Shown in pieces: positions 27,601 through 36,309 of a stretch of 64,000 nucleotides of DNA (position 1 is its first letter; the number at the start of each line of letters is the position of its first letter). The translations under genes and the position numbers were made by a program. The notes beneath the pieces are model-generated. The model did no database searches. It was not told the DNA's origin and saw only the letters and a program-made list of their open reading frames with translations. Origin of the DNA: Cyclobacterium plantarum (GTDB lineage Bacteria; Bacteroidota; Bacteroidia; Cytophagales; Cyclobacteriaceae). The stretch covers positions 372,001-436,000 of the forward strand of contig NZ_JAANYN010000005.1 in assembly GCF_011290685.1 (NCBI RefSeq), in the 5' to 3' direction.

Positions 27601-27948
27601 CCTGCAAATTATATAGCTTTTTAAAGTGGATATTCCTTTCTCAGCCATTCTACCGGTATTTTCAGCAACTGACTGAATTGTCGGATCATGGGCTCGATCG
27701 TCTTTGATTAAGTTAATGCACTAAATCAATTACCAAGAATAATCAATTTCTGAAAGGGATACACTTCTATTAAAACTAATTTCTAAAGAATTGAAAGCAA
27801 TAAGGGATTTTAATGGGAAAACGGTTATCTTAGAACGTTAAGGTAAAAAAGAAACGCTTCCTTTTGGGAAGCGTCGGTCCAAGAGAGCTACTCTTGGAGA
27901 TGTTCTAGTAATGCAAACCTAAAAAGGAATTTTTTAATTCCAAACAAT
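27601..27948. other. intergenic region with tandem hairpins before NYN gene
   Basis: No gene. Just ahead of the NYN gene are two perfect hairpins: ACGCTTCC-tttt-GGAAGCGT-like (27854-27874, one extra G in the loop) and CCAAGAG-agcta-CTCTTGG (27879-27897). Neither is followed by a T run. They end about 50 bases before the ATG and could be a structured 5' leader or a small RNA. Confidence 0.5.
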
Positions 27949-28563
27949 ATGGAAAAAAAAGAAAGGGTTATTGTTTACATCGATGGGTTTAACCTTTATT
28001 TTGGGATGACATCAAGTTATCCTGATATTAAATGGTTAAATGTTGAACTTCTGGCCAATAATTTACTAAAAAGTTCTCAGGAATTATTTGGAATCAAATA
28101 TTTTACTTCCATGGTCAGCAATAATCCTCCTAAGGAACAAAGACAACGAGCTTATATCAGTGCACTTGAAACCACATCAGTTCAAATAATTTATGGTCAT
28201 TATAAATCTAAAACTAAATCATGTAAACGCTGTGGTCATATTTGGAATGACAATGAAGAAAAGATGACAGATGTAAATATTGCTGTGGAAATGTTGAAAG
28301 ATGCAATGGAAGATAAGTTTGATATGGCCATGTTGATCTCAGGTGATAGTGATTTGGTTCCTCCTATTCTTGCTATCCATGAAAAATTCCCTCAAAAGCG
28401 AGTATTTGTTGCATTCCCACCAAATAGATCTAATGTAAGTGTAAAAAATGTCGCAAAAGGAAGCATGATCATTGGGCGGAAAAAACTAAAAGACTCCCAA
28501 TTCCAAGAACAAATTAAGTTGCAAAACGGGTATATTCTGAATAAACCAACTGAATGGAAATAA
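27949..28563 (+). CDS. NYN-domain (PIN-like) protein
   Basis: 204 residues. NYN signature: VYIDGFNLYF near residue 12, VNIAVEMLKDAM, and LISGDSDLVPPI with the catalytic acidic residues; fold related to PIN RNases and LabA/limkain proteins. A zinc-ribbon-like insert CKRCGHIW lies near residue 89. RNA cleavage is likely from the family but untested. Unusual structured leader (27854-27897). Flanked by mobile-element debris, so it may be cargo of an older element. Confidence 0.85.
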   Translation: MEKKERVIVYIDGFNLYFGMTSSYPDIKWLNVELLANNLLKSSQELFGIKYFTSMVSNNPPKEQRQRAYISALETTSVQIIYGHYKSKTKSCKRCGHIWNDNEEKMTDVNIAVEMLKDAMEDKFDMAMLISGDSDLVPPILAIHEKFPQKRVFVAFPPNRSNVSVKNVAKGSMIIGRKKLKDSQFQEQIKLQNGYILNKPTEWK

Positions 28564-28776
28564 GGCTGTTCCAGCAATAATCTCATCCACATTAAAAAAA
28601 AAACTGTAATACCGAATTTGATCAGGTATTTTTCATTATAATAAGAATAAGTTGAAAAAGAAGAAGAAGCAATTTTACCATTTAGATAATTACTCAGAGT
28701 TAACCGCAAATAATAGTACAAATCAGGAAAATATCCCCAAATTAAACCTACCAACCAATAATCCCTCTTTCTGGTC

Positions 28777-29277
28777 TTGATTTATACCGGATTAAGATTT
28801 GGTGATGGCATCTGTATTTCCAAAAGGTGGGTGGTAAATGGTATGCTGCATATCCTTACACATAAGACAGATGAAATAATAAGCATTCCCTTGCATCCTA
28901 ATTTGAAGGAAGTCCTGGAGAAATACGACTATGATTTGTCCAGTCTGGCTATTTCCAATCAAAAATTCAATAAGTACGTGAAGGAACGCTGTCTGGAAGC
29001 AGGAATCAACGCAGATGTGGAGGTGGTTAAGTATGCGAAAAGGATTAAAAAATACCATGTAATCCCCAAATACAAGTTGATAGCCAGCCATACGGGAAGG
29101 AGAACCTTTATTACCAATGCAATCCTTGCTGGAATACCATTATCTGTGATTCAAAGGATTACAGGTCATAAGAAGTTAGTAACACTTCAAAAATATGTCG
29201 ATATTGCGGAGGGAATTAATGTGGAGGAAATGGATAAATTCAGTAAGTTTTTTGGCTTAAGAATAGGGGAAAGGTAA
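28777..29277 (+). pseudogene. 5'-truncated tyrosine integrase
   Basis: Catalytic half of a tyrosine recombinase beginning mid-domain at IYTGLRFGDGI (first catalytic Arg) and continuing with HTGRRTFITNAI (H-x-x-R) and the final Tyr in LQKYVDIAE. It is the same family as the intact integrase at 30615, with matching blocks YDYDLS and RRTFITNAI. The N-terminal arm- and core-binding domains are missing; upstream sequence 28564-28776 is AT-rich and shows no trace of them. Same orientation as the two other integrase copies. Confidence 0.85.
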
Positions 29278-29339
29278 TCTTTTGAATTTTCCTCCTCGCT
29301 AAATTTATACATTTGATTGTTTTTTATTAATCAATAACG

Positions 29340-29690
29340 ATGAAAAGAGATTTAGAACTAATTAAGAAGATTCTTTTAGAATTAGAAAAGGATCAATCCC
29401 CCTTTGACTGGAAATCATTTGAATATGCTGATAAGATTAGCTATTGCTACCACATAAAATTGCTTTGGCAGGCAGACTTGATCGAAGCAATAGACATGTC
29501 GAGTAAAGGCAATCCTGATTGGGCACCAATTTGTTTAACTTGGCAAGGGCACGAATTTCTTGAAGCTGCCAAAAATGATAAAGCCTGGGATAAAGTTAAG
29601 AGTACAACTATAAGTGAAGGTGTTTCCATGCCCTTTTCTGTTTTGAAGGAATTATTATTAATCACAATAAAAACTGAACTTGGCTTTTGA
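29340..29690 (+). CDS. DUF2513 protein
   Basis: 116 residues with the DUF2513 pattern: MKRDLELIKKILLELEKD, then a winged-helix-like body with YHIKLLWQADLIEAI and LTWQGHEFLEAAKNDKAW. The family is common in phages and genomic islands and is probably a DNA-binding winged helix. It sits between an integrase relic and ssrA. Confidence 0.85.
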   Translation: MKRDLELIKKILLELEKDQSPFDWKSFEYADKISYCYHIKLLWQADLIEAIDMSSKGNPDWAPICLTWQGHEFLEAAKNDKAWDKVKSTTISEGVSMPFSVLKELLLITIKTELGF

Positions 29691-29703
29691 ATGAATAATA
29701 AAT

Positions 29704-30216
29704 ATGCAACTCCTCCAAGAACTTCTCAAAGATGTCCAATCCTCCCTAAAATCCTATAATCAGGGATTAGCCAAAAAAAACATGCTGGTGGATATTCCCT
29801 GGACTATTGTGGATGGTGAGCTAAATATTCAACGACTCATTTTCCGCAAGGACAAATCCCTGTACATTGTCAAAGAAGGTGAAATTCAGGAGAGTAAATG
29901 GGAGTATTTGGCTGCCATGGATTCCCTGGTGGTAAATGTTGGAGGTAAGAAGCTCCTTTTAAACGAAGTATTTGCTGATGGTAATGCTCTAATTCTTAAA
30001 AAGGATGGGATAACTACTGATTTTTTATGCTTTGTAAACCAAAAGGAAATCCCTGATTTAAACTTGGAAGGTTACCTTAGAAAAATTAAAGAATTAGAAC
30101 CTCCCACTAAATTTGATGAAATCAGTCAAAACGAATACTCAGATACTGATAAAAATATTATTTTTACCGTACTTGTGGTAATAGTACTTTTTTTAGTATG
30201 GAGCTTTTTACAATAA
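29704..30216 (+). CDS. tail-anchored protein, unknown
   Basis: 170 residues; a soluble beta-rich N-terminal part and one C-terminal membrane helix (about 150-168, IIFTVLVVIVLFLVWSF). It starts 13 bases after the DUF2513 gene, probably the same transcript. The central part (VDGELNIQRLIFRKDKSLYI) has no recognised motif. Confidence 0.55.
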   Translation: MQLLQELLKDVQSSLKSYNQGLAKKNMLVDIPWTIVDGELNIQRLIFRKDKSLYIVKEGEIQESKWEYLAAMDSLVVNVGGKKLLLNEVFADGNALILKKDGITTDFLCFVNQKEIPDLNLEGYLRKIKELEPPTKFDEISQNEYSDTDKNIIFTVLVVIVLFLVWSFLQ

Positions 30217-30227
30217 AAATACTGCCT

Positions 30228-30443
30228 TTATTCATTTTTCAGAGGGTCTGATAAAAATATCCTTTGGCAATTCCTACAAAAAGGTTCACGGAGGATATAT
30301 TCAGCAAAATCTATTGATTCGACTTTTATTATTTTATACCCTTTAAAGTTTATTTTGAATCCGCAACAAGGGAGCTGGTTTGTGTTGGTTAGAAGGTGCC
30401 CCTTATTTCGATAATTTATCGGTTCCGCAATATACATTTTCAA
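30228..30443 (-). CDS. small cysteine-containing protein, doubtful
   Basis: 71 residues with two cysteine pairs (PCCGF and PFCRNCQRIF) that could make a small zinc knuckle. It lies convergent to the gene at 29704 and just beyond the ssrA terminator. Coding status is uncertain. Confidence 0.3.
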   Translation of the reverse strand: MKMYIAEPINYRNKGHLLTNTNQLPCCGFKINFKGYKIIKVESIDFAEYILREPFCRNCQRIFLSDPLKNE

Positions 30444-30450
30444 ATATAAA

Positions 30451-30478
30451 AAAAGGCCTGAATATTTTCAGGCCTTTT
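30451..30478. terminator. original ssrA terminator, left behind by prophage
   Basis: Perfect 12-bp stem AAAAGGCCTGAA / TTCAGGCCTTTT with loop TATT, two bases outside the 37-bp att repeat. In the uninterrupted chromosome it would lie directly after the 3' end of ssrA on the minus strand, where its T run serves leftward transcription. Confidence 0.8.
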
Positions 30479-30480
30479 TT

Positions 30481-30517
30481 GTGGAGCTGGCGGGATTCGA
30501 ACCCGCGTCCAGATAGG
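30481..30517. repeat. attL, 37-bp direct repeat (3' end of ssrA)
   Basis: Identical to 62093-62129. Contains the T-arm and acceptor 3' strand of tmRNA in reverse complement (GGATTCGAACCC region). Sequence diverges immediately on both sides, so 37 bp is the full core identity. Only this fragment of ssrA is at the left end; the intact gene is at the right. Confidence 0.95.
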
Positions 30518-30587
30518 CCCTATACAGCGTTTAAAGGCTATTTTAATTTTTTAGTAGATCGAAAATCACCCGTTTTTGAACACTTCT

Positions 30588-30609
30588 GTGACTGAATTGT
30601 GACTGAATT
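30588..30609 (+). repeat. candidate integrase arm sites, left
   Basis: Tandem 11-base repeats GTGACTGAATT at 30588 and 30599. A third exact copy is at 30720-30730 within the integrase coding sequence, and a similar tandem pair lies 52-73 bases inside attR (62020-62041). Tandem short repeats on both sides of the core fit arm-type binding by the integrase N-terminal domain. Confidence 0.6.
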
Positions 30610-30614
30610 TTTCT

Positions 30615-31877
30615 ATGTTTAGGAAATCAAAAAAACCTCCTAAAATGAACATACAAGCAGTTTTAAAGAATGTAAATCCAAAAAGTAAGATTGGAACAAT
30701 CAACATTTATTTAAATTTCGTGACTGAATTTGACCGAAATCAGATTTTTGTAAAGACTCCAATCAGGATTGAAAAGCGTTATTGGAATAATGGTAAAATC
30801 AGAAAGTCCCATCCTAATTACAATGAATACTCCCAACTTTTAGCAAGTGAACAAGGTGCTGTTTTAGACCTTGTGAACGACTTAAGGCTTCAAGGGGTAC
30901 CAATTACCTCTGATTCATTTAAGTCTTACAGAGACAAAAAAAATGAGGGAATCAAAGACCTTGTTACCCTTGCTAAGGAATACATTGCCATTAGAACTGA
31001 TGCAACAAAAAGATTACGGGATAAACTAAACAATCTTGTTACCAGATTGGAAGATTTTTCAAATGGCAAGAAATTCTACCATAGTCAAATAAATCAAAAA
31101 TGGGTTAATGCTTTTTCCACATACTTACAAACACCACAACCTAACCACCCTAATAAGTATCTGAGAACCGGACAACAACCAGCAACAATTCACAAAACTT
31201 TTAAATTCTTAAAACAGGTGCTTCATTTTTATTCCAAAACCGGAGTGATTGATGATAGTTTTAAATCCCTGAATTACCCCAAAGCATTCACACAAAAACA
31301 AATGGTGTTCATTGAATCAGAAATCAGGAAATTAATTGAATACCAACCCACAAGGGATTCAATTAAAAGGGTTAAGGATTTGGCCTTAATCCAGCTTTTT
31401 ACAGGCTTAAGGTATTCGGATGCCATTAAAATCAATCAGTCCAATATTTTCAATGAACAATTGGCAATAACAGCGGAAAAAACCAACCAAAATATCAACA
31501 TTCCACTTCATCCAGCCTTAAAAAATATCCTTGAAAAGTATGATTATGACTTATCACCACTTAAAATTACTAATCAAAGGTATAATGATCATTTGAAAGA
31601 TTTAGTTAAATTAGCAGGTATTGAATCAAAAGCTGAATACATTTACTTTGAAAATGGGGTAAAGAAAACCTGTCAAAAACACAAATATGAATTGGTGGCT
31701 TCTCATACCTTCAGAAGAACCTTTATTACCAATGCCATCATAAAAGGCATTCCGTTACACGTTATTCAAAGTATAACAGGCCATACAACATTAAAACAGT
31801 TGAGTGAATATGTTAATATTGCTGATAGTATTAAACAACAGGAAATGAATAAAATGAATGAATTGTTTAGGGTATGA
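30615..31877 (+). CDS. int: tyrosine integrase of the ssrA prophage
   Basis: 420 residues. N-terminal SAM-like core-binding domain (residues about 100-200) and catalytic domain (about 225-420). Catalytic residues: Arg in LFTGLRYSDAI, His and Arg in SHTFRRTF, His in GHTTLKQL and Tyr in SEYVNIAD. Phage_int_SAM_5 type common in Bacteroidota elements. It is placed directly inside attL, as expected, and its reading frame covers one candidate arm site. The stop overlaps the next gene (ATGA), so the integrase and the cargo trio are co-transcribed. Confidence 0.95.
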   Translation: MFRKSKKPPKMNIQAVLKNVNPKSKIGTINIYLNFVTEFDRNQIFVKTPIRIEKRYWNNGKIRKSHPNYNEYSQLLASEQGAVLDLVNDLRLQGVPITSDSFKSYRDKKNEGIKDLVTLAKEYIAIRTDATKRLRDKLNNLVTRLEDFSNGKKFYHSQINQKWVNAFSTYLQTPQPNHPNKYLRTGQQPATIHKTFKFLKQVLHFYSKTGVIDDSFKSLNYPKAFTQKQMVFIESEIRKLIEYQPTRDSIKRVKDLALIQLFTGLRYSDAIKINQSNIFNEQLAITAEKTNQNINIPLHPALKNILEKYDYDLSPLKITNQRYNDHLKDLVKLAGIESKAEYIYFENGVKKTCQKHKYELVASHTFRRTFITNAIIKGIPLHVIQSITGHTTLKQLSEYVNIADSIKQQEMNKMNELFRV

Positions 31878-33535
31878 GTGCAAACAAAGATTTTAAATCC
31901 ATAAGATTCTTAAAATACATTGATCCAATAAATGATAAAACTTATAAGATTTCTAATACTTCCATTGATCATATAGAGAAATACATTTTTGAAGAATTAG
32001 TTGAAGGTGATAGGTTAATTTTTGAAAGGTTAGTTTATAATGATGATTGTTTTAAAAATATTTCTTTTAATAATATAAAATTAGAATTTAACTTTTGTGA
32101 TTTCCGTCAAATTTTGAGATTAAATTTAAATAATACAGAATTAAAAATAAGTTCAAATTTACAAGAAGATTGTAAAGAAATAGGATTAAATATCAAAGGA
32201 ATAGCAAAATCAGTTTGTCTTACAAATTTGAACCTTGATGAATTTGAAATATCAAGTTCAAATATAAGCGATTTGACGGTAACTAGAAACAATATAGATA
32301 CTTTTTCAATTTCGAATAAAACTAGTATTGGGAAATTTTCAATTTCAAATGAAAAAAAAGACTACAAAATTAATAAATTATTTTTTGATTTAACAAAAAT
32401 TGATGAATTATTAATTTCTTATCTTGATACCTTAAGCAATATTTATATAAATTTTTGTGACATCAAAACATTCAAGTTTGAAGAAGTTTGTATAAGTGAC
32501 CAAATAAAATTTGAAAGATATAATGTAGATGATTTAAAAGTATTAAAGTCAAAAATCACTAATTTTATTATCAATTTTTACGAAACAGGATATAAAAGAG
32601 AATTAAATAGTTTTTCATTAAACAACATTGAATTTGCAGATGATTCAAAAATTTCACAACTATTAATTAAACAAAAAGGTAATCGTTGTAATATTAATTC
32701 AATCCTAATATCAGCTGTTGAGAAAATTGATATTTCCAACTTAATTGTTAATAAAATAACTGTAAAAAATCAAGTAATCAACGAATCAATATTCAGTAAT
32801 GTAAAGTTTGGGTCATTAGAATTAAATGGATTCGCTTCTAGGAATAAATTTAATTTCTCAAATTGTACAGTGATAGATAAAAATGGTTTATTGATCTTAA
32901 ATAATTCTGTTTTAGATAATGTTGCGTTTAATCCATCGTTTTTGCATCAATTTAAGGAAATAAGGTTTACTAATTCTTCACTTATAAACTTACAGGCAAA
33001 TAATTTAACTGAAATACCCACAAGAACTATAAGGCCTTTTAAAAGAGACATTGAAACAAATTACTTAACTCTATATAGAGAGTTAAAAATTTTGGCTCAA
33101 AATTATGGTGATAATTATTTATTTCATAAACTTAAAGCACTTGAATACAATGAAAGAATTTGGAATTGGACATTTCATCCTTTTAAGTCCAAGGATTATT
33201 CCGTCAAAGATTATTTCATACTTTTAACAAATAGAATATCAAATAACCATACTACTAATCCATTTTTAGCATTTGGTTGGATTTTGGGATTAATTATTCT
33301 GTATGTTTATAGTATAAATTGTTTGACTAATTCGGATTTTGGTAACTTTCTTATATCTAATCACACTGATTATTTTATTGTGCCATTTAAATTATTTATT
33401 TCAAATAAAGATGAAATTATTGGAATTGCTGATAAATTCCCTAATTATTTATTTTATATAGATATCGGTTATCATATTATTTTAAGTTACTTAATTTACC
33501 AAATGATCGCAGCATTCAGAAAATTTAATAGATAA
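31874..33535 (+). CDS. beta-helix-like membrane protein, paralogue 1
   Basis: 553 residues, unusually rich in Ile, Asn and Lys. Residues about 30-380 show irregular repeats of short beta strands spaced about 20 residues (for example TNLNLDEFEISSSNISDLTV), as in pentapeptide- or beta-helix-like proteins. It is followed by a helical segment (YLTLYRELKILAQNYGDN then ALEYNERIW) and two membrane helices at about 463-482 and 530-545, ending IYQMIAAFRKFNR. The ending is shared with the next gene. Similar architecture is known in uncharacterised Bacteroidota proteins. Translationally coupled to the integrase, so likely expressed in the lysogen. A role in superinfection immunity is inference only. Confidence 0.7.
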   Translation: MSANKDFKSIRFLKYIDPINDKTYKISNTSIDHIEKYIFEELVEGDRLIFERLVYNDDCFKNISFNNIKLEFNFCDFRQILRLNLNNTELKISSNLQEDCKEIGLNIKGIAKSVCLTNLNLDEFEISSSNISDLTVTRNNIDTFSISNKTSIGKFSISNEKKDYKINKLFFDLTKIDELLISYLDTLSNIYINFCDIKTFKFEEVCISDQIKFERYNVDDLKVLKSKITNFIINFYETGYKRELNSFSLNNIEFADDSKISQLLIKQKGNRCNINSILISAVEKIDISNLIVNKITVKNQVINESIFSNVKFGSLELNGFASRNKFNFSNCTVIDKNGLLILNNSVLDNVAFNPSFLHQFKEIRFTNSSLINLQANNLTEIPTRTIRPFKRDIETNYLTLYRELKILAQNYGDNYLFHKLKALEYNERIWNWTFHPFKSKDYSVKDYFILLTNRISNNHTTNPFLAFGWILGLIILYVYSINCLTNSDFGNFLISNHTDYFIVPFKLFISNKDEIIGIADKFPNYLFYIDIGYHIILSYLIYQMIAAFRKFNR

Positions 33536-33552
33536 AAAATGAGAAATTTAAA

Positions 33553-35154
33553 ATGATACTCAGTTTTAAACATTTTGAAATTCAAGGCGATAGGCTACTT
33601 TATAACGGTAATGAGCAAATTACAGGCTTATCAGCAGATCTTTATAAATTAAATTATAATTTTATTTTTGTAAATTCAAAGTTTAAAGGGGAATTTGATA
33701 TAAAATTTGAATCCAAAAAAATAATATTAAAAGGCTGTTCTTTTGAAGGAGATATTGAATTCAGTGGAAATAAAAACATATTTAAAATTGAGTCTTTTAA
33801 TTCTAATTTTACGATTAATGAACCTGAATCTGATGTTACGATTAAGTCTACTAATATAGATGGACTAGGAAAGATAAAAGACATAAGTTCTTTTCAATTG
33901 TCTATCGAAATTTATTACCTAAGCGATCTAGTTATTGAAAATGTAAAATCAGAAAATATCAGTATTCAATCCAATATTACCCAAGAAAAGCCTTTAAATT
34001 TAGATATCTATGTTGAAAATTCTGGCACCTTTACTATTCTTGATGTTTATATTAATACAATAAATTACAATAACTCAATTTTTGAAAAGTTTGTTTTTGA
34101 TACCTGTACTTTTAAACACCCCAATAAGTATTTTAATTTTTTGATGCCTCTTGCTAAATCATTGATTATTAGAAATATTAAATCAAACTTTGAGACTATA
34201 AACTTATGTGTTGATGATTTTGACCTATACGATTTATTAAGAGAAATTGAGTTAAAGGACATAGAATGTGAACTTCTAATACTAGATTTCAAACAACATA
34301 TTCCACTAGCATTTGAAAGAATTTTATTTTCTAGCGATAATAGGTTTGTAATTGAAACTCATAATGCTTGTGGGATGCTTTCTGTTCAAAATTTAGAGTT
34401 ATCTGGTTATTTTTCTAAACAGAATATAATTAAAGATATCGAGATAAAAAATCTTAAATTCGATTTTTTTCAAACTGACAGTGAATTTATATTTAGAAAT
34501 TTGTCCTTTATAGAAAAAGGCGAATTGGTTATTGGCAATTCTAATTTAAATAATGTTACTTTTAATCCTTCCATTTTACACGAATTTAATAAAATCACCA
34601 CTTTTGGCTCTGATTTTTTTGGTATGAATATAACTGGATTTAAATTTTTAAATATAAATCATTTTGCTAAAGAATATATTGATATTAATAAACGGTTGTT
34701 TCCTACTAATAACATTAAATTGTTCAGGTATTTAAAAAATTTTTCCTTAGCTGATGGAGATTTGGATTCATTTCAAAAATATAGATCGTATGAACTTAAC
34801 GAGACTTATTTTCATAGTAGGCAATTGAAAAGGTATGAGAAATTTATATTGTGGTTTAACAAAATAACAAATAATCATACAACTGATTGGTTTAAAGCTT
34901 TTAAATTAATTCTAATCACTTTTTCTTTTTATTTGTATTTAATTACCTCCTATCTTTTATATTCCCAAAATGATTTTCAATTTATGGATGTTTCAAAAAT
35001 ATTACCTAATTTGCTTTCACCTGTTAGTTTTTTAATAAATAATGATGAATTTTGTTTTCCTAATTTAATTTATTTTTTTGATGTATTCTATAATATTATA
35101 ATTGGTTTACTCCTATACCAAATGATTGCGGCATTTAGGAAATTTAATCGTTAA
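33553..35154 (+). CDS. beta-helix-like membrane protein, paralogue 2
   Basis: 533 residues and the same plan as its neighbour: strand repeats to about residue 360, a conserved block LNNVTFNPSILHEFNKI (LDNVAFNPSFLHQFKEI in paralogue 1), a helical linker (KLFRYLKNFSLADGDLDSFQ, RSYELNETYF), the motif NKITNNHTTDWFKAF and two membrane helices ending YQMIAAFRKFNR. The repeat regions have diverged strongly while the C-terminal third is conserved. That suggests a variable outer part on a common membrane base. It lies 17 bases after paralogue 1. Confidence 0.7.
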   Translation: MILSFKHFEIQGDRLLYNGNEQITGLSADLYKLNYNFIFVNSKFKGEFDIKFESKKIILKGCSFEGDIEFSGNKNIFKIESFNSNFTINEPESDVTIKSTNIDGLGKIKDISSFQLSIEIYYLSDLVIENVKSENISIQSNITQEKPLNLDIYVENSGTFTILDVYINTINYNNSIFEKFVFDTCTFKHPNKYFNFLMPLAKSLIIRNIKSNFETINLCVDDFDLYDLLREIELKDIECELLILDFKQHIPLAFERILFSSDNRFVIETHNACGMLSVQNLELSGYFSKQNIIKDIEIKNLKFDFFQTDSEFIFRNLSFIEKGELVIGNSNLNNVTFNPSILHEFNKITTFGSDFFGMNITGFKFLNINHFAKEYIDINKRLFPTNNIKLFRYLKNFSLADGDLDSFQKYRSYELNETYFHSRQLKRYEKFILWFNKITNNHTTDWFKAFKLILITFSFYLYLITSYLLYSQNDFQFMDVSKILPNLLSPVSFLINNDEFCFPNLIYFFDVFYNIIIGLLLYQMIAAFRKFNR

Positions 35155-35157
35155 ATT

Positions 35158-35856
35158 ATGGGTAAAAAGATACCTTTTTTCAAAAAGAATGCCCTAATTT
35201 TATTATTAGTAGGAATTCCATTGTTTTTATTTTTGTTTATTTCTATTTTTTTCAAAAGCCATTCAAATATTTGGGTATTTCCTTTTAATGTTGAAATATG
35301 GGGTACTGTATCAGATTGGTTTATGGTTTGGGTGACAGCTATTACAGCTATATATTTAATTAAGACTTTTAAGGAACAACAAAGGCTTACTGAAATTGAA
35401 AATTACGATTATAAGGAAAAAATTAAACCCGAGTTTAAAATTGTTGCTGAAATTGATCATTTTTCAGTTGATTTAGATAATACAGCAAAAGCCATAGTAA
35501 GTTTAATTATCTATGTTAGAAATTATAATGCGTATAACGTTAAAATTACTACAGATAAAGTTTTAGATACTGCAAGCCTACCGTTTACTTTACCGGAAGA
35601 AAATTATAAAATTATTTATAAAGATGATTCAATTTCAATTCCATATTTGAAGTTCAATATTTGTGAAAAGATTTTATCAATTAAGCAAGATTTTATTAAA
35701 AAGGAATACGTAGATGATGGATTTCTCTATTTTAGACTGAAATTTCGTTTTGATTTTTCTGATTTTGAACACACCACTTATTTTCAGGAAATTGAAATTT
35801 CAGCAAATAATAACAAAGAAATAGAATGTTTTAGTACTCCAGTTTTACCAAACTAA
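35158..35856 (+). CDS. two-helix membrane protein of the cargo trio
   Basis: 232 residues: membrane helices at about 10-30 and 58-75 (WFMVWVTAITAIYLIKTF), then a soluble beta domain (FKIVAEIDHFSVDLDN, YVRNYNAYNVKI). It starts three bases after paralogue 2, making a tight trio. The DWFMVWVTAITA helix resembles small membrane proteins common in phages and islands. No known function. Confidence 0.65.
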   Translation: MGKKIPFFKKNALILLLVGIPLFLFLFISIFFKSHSNIWVFPFNVEIWGTVSDWFMVWVTAITAIYLIKTFKEQQRLTEIENYDYKEKIKPEFKIVAEIDHFSVDLDNTAKAIVSLIIYVRNYNAYNVKITTDKVLDTASLPFTLPEENYKIIYKDDSISIPYLKFNICEKILSIKQDFIKKEYVDDGFLYFRLKFRFDFSDFEHTTYFQEIEISANNNKEIECFSTPVLPN

Positions 35857-35885
35857 TAAAATAAAAATTGGTTTAGTGGTCAATT

Positions 35886-36212
35886 CTATTTAACACAAAC
35901 AAATCTAAGCCTTCCATCCTTCATTTCATTCAAGTACCGTTCTAAACTGTCAATTGTCCGTTCTAAGCCTGTCTTTTGCCTATGGCACTTACCACACAAG
36001 GTTTGCAGGTTGGTTGGCTCTAATTCCAAATGAGGTGCCAATCTGCGTGGTATGATGTGATCCACAACAGCCCCTTCACTAACAATTTCCCATTGGTCAC
36101 AAAGTTCACAAACTGGATTTGCTTCAATATAGTGTTTTCTGAGTTTCAGCCAATCTTTTTTCCTGTAAAAGTCTGTATCAAAGCCATAGCCTTTAGGATT
36201 CCATTTTTTCAT
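35886..36212 (-). CDS. HNH endonuclease
   Basis: 108 residues. Zinc-binding cysteines in NPVCELCDQW and LCGKCHRQK, and the HNH core VVDHIIPRRLAPHLE then EPTNLQTLCGKCH. Small phage HNH enzymes of this kind usually sit beside the terminase and aid genome packaging. Here it is 18 kb from the terminase by the linear map, on the opposite side of the structural operon. It is convergent with the cargo trio. Confidence 0.9.
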   Translation of the reverse strand: MKKWNPKGYGFDTDFYRKKDWLKLRKHYIEANPVCELCDQWEIVSEGAVVDHIIPRRLAPHLELEPTNLQTLCGKCHRQKTGLERTIDSLERYLNEMKDGRLRFVCVK

Positions 36213-36309
36213 TATTTTAGTGTTTTGAATTTAAATTTTAGTAAATTAACCGCTAACTTTTAGTTTCAAGTTATTACCACCTAATGTTTTGCCAATAATA
36301 AAAGTAAAT

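Noticed and set aside
28392-28754. Leftward frame overlapping the NYN gene
   Set aside because: AT-rich hydrophobic translation, antisense to a clear gene.
30481-30517. tRNA gene at the left end
   Set aside because: Only the T-arm and acceptor half are present; it is the tmRNA 3' end duplicated by integration.
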